A stretch of DNA of 41,315 nt from Allobrachymonas sp. (GTDB taxonomy: Bacteria; Pseudomonadota; Gammaproteobacteria; Burkholderiales; Burkholderiaceae), in the NCBI GenBank assembly GCA_030529305.1, contig JAUMXD010000002.1, positions 1-41,315 of the forward strand, read 5' to 3'. The stretch's first letter is position 1. Every line of letters starts with the position of its first letter. The notes beneath the pieces are model-generated. The model ran no database searches, was not told the origin of the DNA, and was given only the letters and a program-made list of their open reading frames with translations. A program made the translations under genes and the position numbers. This document shows positions 33,052-41,134 of this stretch, in pieces.

Positions 33052-33077
33052 ATTATATATAAAAATGTATGCGTCAA
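33052..33077 (-). promoter_or_regulatory. Candidate greA promoter
   Basis: On the minus strand TATAAT (33057-33052) preceded by TTGACG (33077-33072); the 14-bp spacer is short, so regulation or a different -35 is likely. Confidence 0.5.
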
Positions 33078-33173
33078 GACACATGCTCTGGATGGATAAA
33101 AACAAACTGCCAAGGGGCTTGCAATCTGCCTGTTCTTTCCATCTTTCATCTTCTTACTTGCCACAAAAAATAT

Positions 33174-33195
33174 CTTATAAAATTGCAACTATAAG
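33174..33195. repeat. Inverted repeat upstream of the TonB receptor gene
   Basis: Perfect 6-bp arms CTTATA / TATAAG with a 10-nt spacer, ending 28 bp before the start codon. Possible regulator site; it does not read as a classic Fur box. Confidence 0.35.
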
Positions 33196-33223
33196 TTTCT
33201 TCGTGTCATAAAGGAGATTGTTT

Positions 33224-35398
33224 ATGCCCTCTCACCTGTTTACGCGTTGCTTTGCTGCATCCCTTTGCTGTGCATACTGTGTTGCCGAAGCACAAGAAAT
33301 CAACACGCTTCCCATCACAAAAGTTCAAGCACACAGGCCGTCTCCTGGAGAAATTGATTTGGATGTGCCAACAAATACTGGCAGTCGGCTGGGGCTAAGC
33401 ATCAAGGAAACACCCGCTTCCGTTTATCAAGTAGATCGCTTCACAATGGAGGCACGGGGTGATCGAACCACTCATGAGGCACTAAGGAATATGCCTGGTG
33501 TTCATGACGCCAACAAACCAAATGTAGGAGGCTCCCTGAGCTACCGTGGTTTCAGTGGCGCTCAAATCACTCACCTGTTCAATGGCACTTCAGTTCAATT
33601 CGATATGATAGCGGGGCGACCAGTAGATAGCTGGATTTATGATCGAGTTGAGTTAATAGGCGGGCCTTCTAGTTTTTTATATGGAGCAGGTGCAGTAGGA
33701 GGATCTGTTAATTACATAACTCGCTTACCCCAACGCAGCAATGCATATGAAGGCCTGTTGCGCTTGGGATCAAACGGTACGGCTCAAGCCGCTGTAGGAT
33801 TAAATCATGTCATCACTGGCGACTCCAAGCTGGGGAATTTTTTCCGACTGGATGCAAACGTAAAACGCAATCGCAGTCGCATGCAGGGCAATGTCAATAA
33901 CAGCCAGCAAATTGCCGCATCACTTTTATCTGACTTGACACCCAAACTCACGCATACTCTTGCATTGGAGTATCAGCATGAAAAAATAAACAGCCCATAC
34001 TGGGGAACCCCTTTGCTTAATCCACGTATAGGCAAAGGAAAAATAATTGAGGGAACGCGCTACAAGAACTACAACTCGATTGACGGCAGATACGAGCAAA
34101 AAATTAAATGGGCCAGATCTGTTCTTGACTATCGTTTGTCAGATGAAGTCAGTATAAAAAACACCCTCTATCATTACAACGCTCAACGTGATTATGAGAA
34201 TGTTGAAGCATATCGCCTGACACCCGACAATAAGCGTATTGTTCGCAATGAGGCTATTCTGCAACGGCACAAACAAAAACTTGTCGGAAACAGAACAGAA
34301 GTTTTGGCCCAAACCCATCTGGGAAAAATGAAGAGCGATTGGCTTTTCGGTGTTGATTATAGCCTCAACAAGCAAACGAGATTCCCTTATATTCTAAATG
34401 CCGAAGTAAGCACAGTCGATCCTTACGACTTTCAAACAGAAAATTTTTATGACATTCCTGGTATGAGGCAACAGTATAATCCAGATCGCACAGTAAGGGT
34501 TCGCACATTAGGCTTGTTCGCAGAAAATCGTACGAAGCTTGCGCCTTCGCTCTCTTTATTAAGTGGCTTGCGTCATGATCGCATTAAGATTGACTTAAAA
34601 AATCATCGTGCGATTAACGCGAATAACCCTGATAAATTCACTCGTCACTATGCTGCAACCACAGGACGAGTCGGTTTAATGTGGGAGATCAACCCATCAT
34701 CCAATGCTTATTTGCAATACTCTATGTCGGCAGATCCACCCTCTGGAATGCTGACTACAACAAGCTTTGGTCAGGCACGCACAAATACCGATTTGAGTAC
34801 TGGCAAGCAATTTGAAATTGGTAGTAAATTCAAATTACTGGACGGTCGTGCAACGGGAACGCTGGCAGCTTATCACATTGTGCGAAAGAATTTAGCCACA
34901 CGCGACCCATCCAATCCACAACAAACCATTTTGGTTGGGCAACAGTCTTCTCACGGTATAGAGCTTGCAGTGGATGCCCAGCTTACTAAGCAGCTAAGGG
35001 CTCAAGCCAATATGGCCTTTGTCAACCCCAAATTTGATAATTTCACAGAAATTGTTAAAGGAAAGCCTGTGTCGCGGGTTGGTAACATACCAAATAATAC
35101 ACCACGCAGTATAGCTAATATCTGGCTCAATTACGCATTCAAGCCTGGATGGAATGCATCTATGGGCGTGCGTAGAGTTTCAAGCGTGTATGGCGATAAT
35201 GCCAATACAATCAAAGCACCTGCTTACACTTTGCTGGACTTTGGCTTGGATTACAACTACAGTAAAAATCTAAAATTCAGAGCCAATCTACGAAATGCCA
35301 CCAATAAGCTTTATGCCAATAATATAACACATTCGCGCATGTTCTATTTGGGAGAGCCTCGTAGCTTTGATGTTTCAATGCGACTTAATTTCCAATAG
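33224..35398 (+). CDS. TonB-dependent siderophore/metallophore receptor
   Basis: Outer-membrane beta-barrel that imports a metal chelate using TonB energy. 724 residues from ATG 33224, with AAGGAG seven bases upstream. It has a signal peptide (cleavage near VAEA-QE) and a TonB-box-like LPITKVQA. The plug domain shows TTHEALRNMPGV, RGFSGAQITHLFNG, YDRVELIGGPSSFLYGAGAVGGSVNYITR; the barrel follows, ending RSFDVSMRLNFQ. The order of plug motifs fits the FhuA/FpvA-like siderophore group. The base composition is more AT-rich than the core genes. No sigma regulator or FecR partner adjoins it. The convergent ABC operon is the likely inner-membrane partner. The ligand is unknown. Confidence 0.92.
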   Translation: MPSHLFTRCFAASLCCAYCVAEAQEINTLPITKVQAHRPSPGEIDLDVPTNTGSRLGLSIKETPASVYQVDRFTMEARGDRTTHEALRNMPGVHDANKPNVGGSLSYRGFSGAQITHLFNGTSVQFDMIAGRPVDSWIYDRVELIGGPSSFLYGAGAVGGSVNYITRLPQRSNAYEGLLRLGSNGTAQAAVGLNHVITGDSKLGNFFRLDANVKRNRSRMQGNVNNSQQIAASLLSDLTPKLTHTLALEYQHEKINSPYWGTPLLNPRIGKGKIIEGTRYKNYNSIDGRYEQKIKWARSVLDYRLSDEVSIKNTLYHYNAQRDYENVEAYRLTPDNKRIVRNEAILQRHKQKLVGNRTEVLAQTHLGKMKSDWLFGVDYSLNKQTRFPYILNAEVSTVDPYDFQTENFYDIPGMRQQYNPDRTVRVRTLGLFAENRTKLAPSLSLLSGLRHDRIKIDLKNHRAINANNPDKFTRHYAATTGRVGLMWEINPSSNAYLQYSMSADPPSGMLTTTSFGQARTNTDLSTGKQFEIGSKFKLLDGRATGTLAAYHIVRKNLATRDPSNPQQTILVGQQSSHGIELAVDAQLTKQLRAQANMAFVNPKFDNFTEIVKGKPVSRVGNIPNNTPRSIANIWLNYAFKPGWNASMGVRRVSSVYGDNANTIKAPAYTLLDFGLDYNYSKNLKFRANLRNATNKLYANNITHSRMFYLGEPRSFDVSMRLNFQ

Positions 35399-35445
35399 TT
35401 TCTTATGCGCATATTCTAATATTTGGCATTCTAAATTGCTCTTAA

Positions 35446-35474
35446 CCCTTCCTTTTGCCAAGCAGAAGGAAGGG
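35446..35474. repeat. Strong hairpin between the convergent receptor and ABC operon
   Basis: CCCTTCCTT / AAGGAAGGG (9 bp) plus an inner TGC / GCA pair. There is no poly-T tract on either side, so termination would not be of the classic intrinsic type. Confidence 0.5.
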
Positions 35475-35537
35475 ATACAATAACTTATCTTAATCCATCA
35501 ATCTGAGTAGATTGTTGTAAAACATTAATCAACAATA

Positions 35538-36317
35538 TTACGCTATTCTTTTATTTTTAAACTTTGGAAATACGCCGAAATCATTCATTGAACATATATT
35601 TCCATAAAGAATGTTTAGAGCTGAAATATCCATTACACTTTCCACTGGACCCGATTTTATAATTTCACCATTATTCATGACTACAACATTATCGCAAAAC
35701 CAAATGATATGATTGGGATCATGAGTACATACTATGATAGTTTTTTCTCGCTCTTTTAACTCGTTTAAAATAGTCCATAAATTAATTTGATTTCTAAAAT
35801 CCAAAGCGGATGTAGGCTCATCAAGAATCATGATTGGTGTTTCTTGAGCTATAGCTCTGGTAATAAGAACCAATTGTCTTTGGCCTCCGGAGAGATTGGT
35901 GTACGCCCTAAAAGCCATATCCATTATGCCTGTTTCTTTTAGCGCTTTTTCGCATATTTTTATATCTTTCAGAGAGGGGGCAAAAATAGCACTCATCCCT
36001 GGATTTCTTCCCATGAGAACCATCTCATATACTTGATAAGGGAAAGAGGCACCATGCTCCTGAGGAACGAAAGAAATGAATTTTGAAGTTTCCAGGGGGC
36101 TGAAAGTTTTTAAGTTTTTTTCGTTGAGACGAATAGCCCCCTTATAATTTTTAAAAATATTTGCCAAACACTTAAGAAGAGTTGTTTTTCCACATCCATT
36201 TGGCCCGAAGATGCCGGTTATTTTATTTTTTTCAAATTTTAATGAAACTTCGTTCAAAATCTTTGTTTCTTTATCATAGAAGAAACTTAAGTTCTCCACA
36301 TTAAGAACGCTTTCCAT
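35538..36317 (-). CDS. Iron-complex/metallophore ABC transporter ATP-binding protein (FecE/BtuD type)
   Basis: Cytosolic ATPase of a type II importer for siderophores, heme or corrinoids. 259 residues: Walker A GPNGCGKTT, signature LSGGQRQLV, Walker B IMILDEPTSALD, and H-loop CTHDPNHI. It starts one base after the permease stop. Very AT-rich codon use. It is the last gene of the operon; transcription converges on the TonB receptor. Confidence 0.92.
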   Translation of the reverse strand: MESVLNVENLSFFYDKETKILNEVSLKFEKNKITGIFGPNGCGKTTLLKCLANIFKNYKGAIRLNEKNLKTFSPLETSKFISFVPQEHGASFPYQVYEMVLMGRNPGMSAIFAPSLKDIKICEKALKETGIMDMAFRAYTNLSGGQRQLVLITRAIAQETPIMILDEPTSALDFRNQINLWTILNELKEREKTIIVCTHDPNHIIWFCDNVVVMNNGEIIKSGPVESVMDISALNILYGNICSMNDFGVFPKFKNKRIA

Positions 36318-36318
36318 G

Positions 36319-37365
36319 CTAATACATCTTTCTTTTTGATCTCAATAAGTAAACCAAGTAAGGAGAACCCAAAAGGGATGTTATTATGCTTATTGGTATT
36401 TCCCCCATAATAATAGTTCTAGCCATTGAGTCGCATGCTATCATAAAAGAAGCGCCAAAAAGACAGGTTATAGGTATTAAATATCTGTGATCTGCACCTG
36501 ATGAAATCCTGGTAATATGTGGGATCATTAGCCCTATCCATGAAATGATTCCAACTTGTGACACTGAAGTTGAGCAAAGCAAAGTTGCTATCAATATAAG
36601 AGTAGCCTTGACGAATTCAATATTTATACCTAGAGATTTTGCTTCTTCATTTCCCATTGTAAGTATATTCAACTTCCAAGAAAAGGCTAAAGAAATAATA
36701 AACCCAAAAATAAAAATAGGAAGAAGCTTTAAAACAGACTTTGAGTCCGATGTGTAAAATCCACCCATCAGCCAAAACGAAATTTCTCTAAGACTTGAGT
36801 CGGAAGATATGATTTTTAAATAATTGAGAGCCGATGTAAAAATGGAGGAGACTATTAGGCCTGCTAAAATCAAATTAATCAAAGGTGTCGACTTGTTTTT
36901 TGTCGCTATAAAATAGGCTATAACCATTGCCAATATTGAGAACAAAAAGGATGAAACCTCAATAGGAAGAAGTCCGAAAACTATTGAAAATGCAGCGCCG
37001 CATGCAGCTCCGGAGGATATGCCCAAAACATAAGGCTCAACTAAGGGATTTCTAAACACCCCTTGAAACAAAAGTCCAGACAAGCTCAAAGATGCCCCCA
37101 CCAGTGCACTCATTAAGATCCGGGGGGTTCTTACATTTAAAATAATTGAAACAGAATTTTCGTCATGGATTTCATTGGCTTTAAGAAAAAGTGATTCATA
37201 TATAGATAGTATTTCGTTTATTTTTATCTTATAGTTCCCCTGGCTGGTTGCAAAGACAGCTATTCCTATCAGAGACAAAAATAATAAAAATATATATCTC
37301 CTCTTCTTTTTTTGAAGAGATATGATCTTTTCGGAAAACGATTTATCATTTTCAAGCATGGACAA
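36319..37365 (-). CDS. Iron-complex/metallophore ABC transporter permease (FecCD/BtuC type)
   Basis: Inner-membrane permease that works as a homodimer in type II importers. 348 residues with about ten helices. Family segments NVRTPRILMSALVGASLSLSG, FRNPLVEPYVLGISSGAACGA, WLMGGFY, MIPHITRISSGADHRYLIP and GEIPISIITSLLGSPYLVYLL are present. The start is TTG 37365 with GGAGA six bases upstream; ATG 37359 is the alternative. It directly abuts the methyltransferase stop codon. Confidence 0.92.
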   Translation of the reverse strand: MSMLENDKSFSEKIISLQKKKRRYIFLLFLSLIGIAVFATSQGNYKIKINEILSIYESLFLKANEIHDENSVSIILNVRTPRILMSALVGASLSLSGLLFQGVFRNPLVEPYVLGISSGAACGAAFSIVFGLLPIEVSSFLFSILAMVIAYFIATKNKSTPLINLILAGLIVSSIFTSALNYLKIISSDSSLREISFWLMGGFYTSDSKSVLKLLPIFIFGFIISLAFSWKLNILTMGNEEAKSLGINIEFVKATLILIATLLCSTSVSQVGIISWIGLMIPHITRISSGADHRYLIPITCLFGASFMIACDSMARTIIMGEIPISIITSLLGSPYLVYLLRSKRKMY

Positions 37366-38157
37366 TTAACGTCTCCAATGGATTTGCGTATATTTAGTTT
37401 CATCTTTATAAATGTATCCTTTTTCTTTTTTTAGATATGTTTCTTCTATGTAGCTCTTGATAGAACCATCAAATACATTTGTTTTTATTTTATATCTTGA
37501 TTTTATAAAATCAAGCGCACTCTCAATTGTCTTGTGATATCTATTGAAATGTGTATTTTCTAAAATATTGACATCCGGATTTATATTGAAGCATCGTAAA
37601 ATTTCACATATGATATCCGACTTGTTTAATTTGTCTTTATAATTTTTTCCAAGGATGTCATATATAGCCTTCTGCTCTTTTTCCCAAGACGTGAGACCTG
37701 AAAACCAAAATATATAACAGTGATCTTTGCTTGAGTTATTAATTTTCAACAAAGCTTCTGAAATATTCCTCATGATTAAAGAGTAAGAGGCAATAACTGC
37801 ATCAAATTGAAAAGAAAGCACTGTTTCTTCCCATTTTTTGTTGATAATTTCAATATTTTTTATGTTTTCTTGATCAATGTGAAGTTTTAGATGCTTCACC
37901 ATTTCCAGAGAAGGTTCTACTGCAACAACTTTTTTTACAATTCTGGAAAGAGGCAGTGAAAGCACACCTGGACCCGAGCCTATATCCAAGACGGTATAGT
38001 GCTTTGGAAAGTTGAAATTATTAGCTCGAATTATTCCGTCTTGCCGGATGAGATTTGAGTTATTGTAGCTCCTAGCCTCTTTAGGATCATCGTACAGGTT
38101 TTCAATCTCTTCATCCAATGATTCGTTCCAGATAGCGTCTAGCTTCTTTATATCCAT
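37366..38157 (-). CDS. Class I SAM-dependent methyltransferase embedded in the metal-uptake operon
   Basis: 263 residues. The Rossmann-type fold shows motif I VLDIGSGPGVLSLPL, the acidic end of strand 2 (VAVEPSLEM) and a motif-IV-like FDAVIASYSL. The N-terminal lead (IWNESLDEEIENLYDD) and the C-terminal third, Lys/Tyr-rich, match nothing I can name. The gene sits between the binding-protein gene (2 nt away) and the permease gene (no gap), so it is co-transcribed with the importer. The substrate is unknown. A role in modifying the imported chelate or a corrinoid-like ligand is inference from context alone. Confidence 0.82.
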   Translation of the reverse strand: MDIKKLDAIWNESLDEEIENLYDDPKEARSYNNSNLIRQDGIIRANNFNFPKHYTVLDIGSGPGVLSLPLSRIVKKVVAVEPSLEMVKHLKLHIDQENIKNIEIINKKWEETVLSFQFDAVIASYSLIMRNISEALLKINNSSKDHCYIFWFSGLTSWEKEQKAIYDILGKNYKDKLNKSDIICEILRCFNINPDVNILENTHFNRYHKTIESALDFIKSRYKIKTNVFDGSIKSYIEETYLKKEKGYIYKDETKYTQIHWRR

Positions 38158-38159
38158 AG

Positions 38160-39320
38160 TTAAAAACCATATTTTTCCATCCAGCCCAAGAGCTGTGCTT
38201 CCTTTATTTCCTTTGCCTTCTCTTCATTTAGAGCATATAATTTTTTATGGTATTCGTCTACATACTGATTTACATGGAAGTCAGCAAATTTTTCTGGATA
38301 AGCAGCTTTAGCCGAGATGCTTAAAATGACGGGAACCTCAAGCCTCCAGTCTCCCCACCACGTTAGAAGCCCCAAGGATGCGATTCTGTTATTTTTTATA
38401 GCGCTGATACTTGAAATGTTTTTGTATTCCTCTTTCTTCAAGATATCAATAGTTGGAACAACAGAACTTGTACTAAGCACAATAACATCAGGATTTAAGC
38501 TAATCAACTGCTCTGCCGACATTTTTGTTTTTTTACGCTCGCTATAGGCATTTTTAATTCCTGCATACTCTCTTACAAACTTCGCATCACCCGTATCTTC
38601 ACCCCAAACAGAACCAACCTCTTTCCCTTTGAGAAGACTGATATACATAACTTTAGGCTTATCTTCTTCTTTTATTTCAGACACTCTTTCCTGAATGAAA
38701 TTAACCTGTTCCTTCATTAGATTTATTATTTCACTTGCCCTTTCGGATTTGTTAAAAACCTCTCCAAGAAGTGTGATTCCCTCGTAATGTTTTTGAAGCT
38801 CAACTTTTTCATAATACCCTGATCCATTTATTACTACAAGAGGTATTTTTAGTTGATCTTCTATTGTCTCTATCGCTTTTTTTGTTATTTCGCTATTTTT
38901 TATATACTCGGAGTTTCTTAAAATCACAAGATCAGGTTTGCTGGCCACTATAGCCTCAAAATCAACGGCGCTCATGGGGTAACCAACAACTGGCAAGTCA
39001 TAAACCTCTGGGAACAAAACAGTTGTATCTCTTTTTTCTTTTTTTAGTTTTGAATCTATAATGCCGCCCGTTGCAACTATTTTCTCCTTCAGATTCATTG
39101 CTATCATGTTTTGAAGCACAAATCCTTTGTCAATAATTACGACTCTTTTTGGATCCTTCGGAATAGATATTTTTTTGCCTCGCATATCCGTAACTTCTTT
39201 TATTTCTTGGGTGATATGCTTTTCCCCGCTTACTGATTGCTGTTGACCTGAGCAGCCCATAAGGCAAGCAAAGATGATGATAGACGCAGCACAGCCAAAT
39301 TTTTTCACTTTATTAAACAT
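38160..39320 (-). CDS. Iron-complex/metallophore ABC transporter substrate-binding lipoprotein
   Basis: 386-residue binding protein of the FecB/BtuF class (cluster A). The lipoprotein signal has lipobox LMGC (Cys23). A TDMRGKKISIPKDPKRVVI segment opens the first lobe, SKPDLVILRNSEY and NPDVIVLSTSS mark the two lobes, and a long linker helix and a C-terminal WWGDWRLEVPVILSISAKAAYPEKF segment follow. The ribosome site GAGGTGA before ATG 39320 is strong. It is the first gene of the operon, downstream of the 30-bp palindrome at 39384-39413. Ligand identity cannot be read from sequence. Confidence 0.9.
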   Translation of the reverse strand: MFNKVKKFGCAASIIIFACLMGCSGQQQSVSGEKHITQEIKEVTDMRGKKISIPKDPKRVVIIDKGFVLQNMIAMNLKEKIVATGGIIDSKLKKEKRDTTVLFPEVYDLPVVGYPMSAVDFEAIVASKPDLVILRNSEYIKNSEITKKAIETIEDQLKIPLVVINGSGYYEKVELQKHYEGITLLGEVFNKSERASEIINLMKEQVNFIQERVSEIKEEDKPKVMYISLLKGKEVGSVWGEDTGDAKFVREYAGIKNAYSERKKTKMSAEQLISLNPDVIVLSTSSVVPTIDILKKEEYKNISSISAIKNNRIASLGLLTWWGDWRLEVPVILSISAKAAYPEKFADFHVNQYVDEYHKKLYALNEEKAKEIKEAQLLGWMEKYGF

Positions 39321-39738
39321 AAATCACCTCAATCAATATTAATAATAAGCAGATTTTCCTGGCAAGAAGTTTCTTCTTAATGGAATCATAAAAATATCAA
39401 TATTTTTATGATTATCGGGCAAAAAATAATGATTGATTCTCTAAAATTGATAGAGATCAGAATACTCTAAAAAAAATCTGGCTTTTGCTTGAGAAAGCGA
39501 ACCGCAAGAGTGTGTGCTTTTCTTGGATTTTCTCACAAAATGCAAGAATTGTCATCTTTGAGCAATACTTTGTTAATTTAGCTCAATGCGGTACGCATAG
39601 GCATTTACATAAGTCTGCTGGTAGCTACTATTGGCAAAAAGTAACCCATACTAGTTAATTTACCCGAAAGATTGCAACGCTGACATTGCACCTTAAGCGC
39701 TACGATGAGGCAATCCTCGCATGCGGCACAGCGGCTGT
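39321..39738. other. Intergenic region upstream of the metal-uptake operon
   Basis: About 420 bp of AT-rich DNA without a credible ORF. It holds the large palindrome at 39384-39413 and presumably the operon promoter. The composition returns to GC-rich near 39700, marking the apparent right edge of the island. Confidence 0.6.
39384..39413. promoter_or_regulatory. 30-bp palindrome, probable operator of the ABC operon
   Basis: Perfect 14-bp arms AATCATAAAAATAT / ATATTTTTATGATT separated by CA, 64-93 bp upstream of the binding-protein start. Size and position suit a dimeric metal-responsive repressor. It does not match the Fur, NikR or DtxR site patterns I know, nor the TTTAGG operator at 4380. 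Confidence 0.65.
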
Positions 39739-40101
39739 TTACTCATGCGGGTTTTGCTCCAGCTTGTTGAGCAACGCCTGAATGCGCTCGGGCGCAATGC
39801 GTTTTTGCATGAGCTGGATCAGGCCATCGCCTTCGATCATGGGGCGCAGCACGGCCACTTCGGCTGGGTAAAAGCGCACGTCCCAGTCGTTCAACTCTTT
39901 GTCGAACTCTTCATCCGACCAGTTTTTGCACTTGGCCAAGCAATACACCAGGGGCATGGCCTTGTTTTCGAGGAAAGATTTTTTATAAGGCTTTTGCTGC
40001 CAGCGGTTGGCAAACCAGTCCTTGTGCTCGGCCTCCAGCGTCAGCATGCGTTTGTTGATGGCTTTTTCAAGCGATGCGAGGGGAAAACTATAGAGTTTCA
40101 T
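39739..40101 (-). CDS. Hypothetical protein, 120 residues
   Basis: A small soluble protein with no signal peptide or membrane segment. It begins MKLYSFPLASLEKAINKRML; notable are WFANRWQQKPYKKSF, YCLAKCKNWSDEEFDKELNDWDVRFYP and a C-terminal helix rich in Leu, Gln and Glu. Codon use is GC-rich like the core genome, unlike the island next to it. No domain is recognised. No clear ribosome site. Confidence 0.6.
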   Translation of the reverse strand: MKLYSFPLASLEKAINKRMLTLEAEHKDWFANRWQQKPYKKSFLENKAMPLVYCLAKCKNWSDEEFDKELNDWDVRFYPAEVAVLRPMIEGDGLIQLMQKRIAPERIQALLNKLEQNPHE

Positions 40102-40291
40102 GGACGGGGCTCAGTTCAGGTTGTTGTGTGAGGTGTGGTTGATATTCAATGCTCGAACTTACACCATTGTTTGTATCAATTTGCAGAAAGGCATCGTTCT
40201 CTGCCAATATCTGTGCGATTTTTGCCGAAAAAATGGCTGCGATGACGCCTAGGGTACACAGCTTCTATGCGCACTCGGCGATTGACTCGAT

Positions 40292-41134
40292 TCAGCCTGC
40301 GGGCGATGCACCTGCTTGAACACACGCACTGGCATGCAGGCAAATGGCAGCGGCTGCGGCTACGTTGAGCGATTCTTCCCCGCCCGGCTGGGCAATGCGC
40401 ACCATCAAGCTGGCCTGCTGCACCAAGCTGCTGGCTACGCCCTGCCCTTCGTGCCCAAACACCCAGGCGCAGGGCGATGGCAAAGCGGCCTGATGCAGCA
40501 GACGCTGCCCCTGCAGATGCGTAACGAGCAGGGGCACTTGCAATTGCTGTACTTCATTCAGCGTGGCGTTTTCAAACAGGCGCAAAGCAAAATGCGCCCC
40601 CATGCCTGCGCGCAGCACCTTGGGCGACCACAACGCCGCCGTGCCCTGCAAAGCCAAAACCTGTTTAAAGCCCAGCGCGCTGGCGCTGCGCAAAATGGAG
40701 CCGACATTGCCTGCATCCTGAATGCGGTCAAGGATGACGGTGTTGGCGGCTGGGTCGATGGCCATGTTGGCCTGCGGCAGCGCTGCCACATTCAGCACAA
40801 AACCCATTTGCGCCGCCGATGGCAATGCGCTCAATTGGGCAAAAAGCGCATCATCCAGCACATGGATGTTCGATAGTTTGGGCAACAGGGCCTGCCAGCT
40901 GGCTGCGCTGCACGCCCACAGGCTGTGGCTGAACAGGGCCGCTTGCGGCTGTAGGCCACGATCCAAAGCGGCCCGGCAGAGGTGATCGCCTTCGATCCAG
41001 AGCTTGCCCAGCTTGCGATAAGCCGCTGGTTCATGGGCCAGTTTGCGCAGGGATTTGAACAGGGCGTTGTCGCGCGAGGTGATGGGCAGCACCTTGGCCC
41101 CGGCATGCTTGGCGTTTGTGCTTGTTTTCGTCAT
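40292..41134 (-). CDS. TrmH/SpoU-family RNA 2'-O-methyltransferase
   Basis: Predicted SAM-dependent ribose methylase of rRNA or tRNA. 280 residues: an N-terminal RNA-binding part (ITSRDNALFKSLRKLAHEPAAYRKLG in part), then the SPOUT motifs VILDRIQDAGNVGSILRSASALG, CAWVFGHEGQGV and RIAQPGGEESLNVAAAAAICL. It is distinct from the rlmB-like gene at 22.7 kb. Its ATG overlaps the rnhB stop (ATGA), a neighbour pair that is common in Burkholderiales as I recall it. The exact target nucleotide cannot be assigned. Confidence 0.88.
   Translation of the reverse strand: MTKTSTNAKHAGAKVLPITSRDNALFKSLRKLAHEPAAYRKLGKLWIEGDHLCRAALDRGLQPQAALFSHSLWACSAASWQALLPKLSNIHVLDDALFAQLSALPSAAQMGFVLNVAALPQANMAIDPAANTVILDRIQDAGNVGSILRSASALGFKQVLALQGTAALWSPKVLRAGMGAHFALRLFENATLNEVQQLQVPLLVTHLQGQRLLHQAALPSPCAWVFGHEGQGVASSLVQQASLMVRIAQPGGEESLNVAAAAAICLHASACVQAGASPAG

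Larger units (their letters stand above)
33058..39735. mobile_element. Acquired AT-rich metal-chelate uptake island
   Basis: Between greA and a small hypothetical gene, composition shifts from GC-rich to AT-rich: moderately in the TonB receptor and strongly in the four-gene ABC operon, which uses many ATA, AAA and TTT codons. The cargo is a complete outer-plus-inner membrane uptake set. No integrase, transposase, tRNA target or terminal repeats are visible, so the boundaries are set by composition and gene content only. Confidence 0.55.

Noticed and set aside
33160..33200. Fur box upstream of the TonB receptor gene
   Set aside because: AT-rich with a short inverted repeat, but no run of GATAAT-type hexamers; not called as Fur.
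39384..39413. Reading the 30-bp palindrome as an intrinsic terminator
   Set aside because: The stem is almost all A-T, no gene ends nearby, and it lies upstream of an operon.
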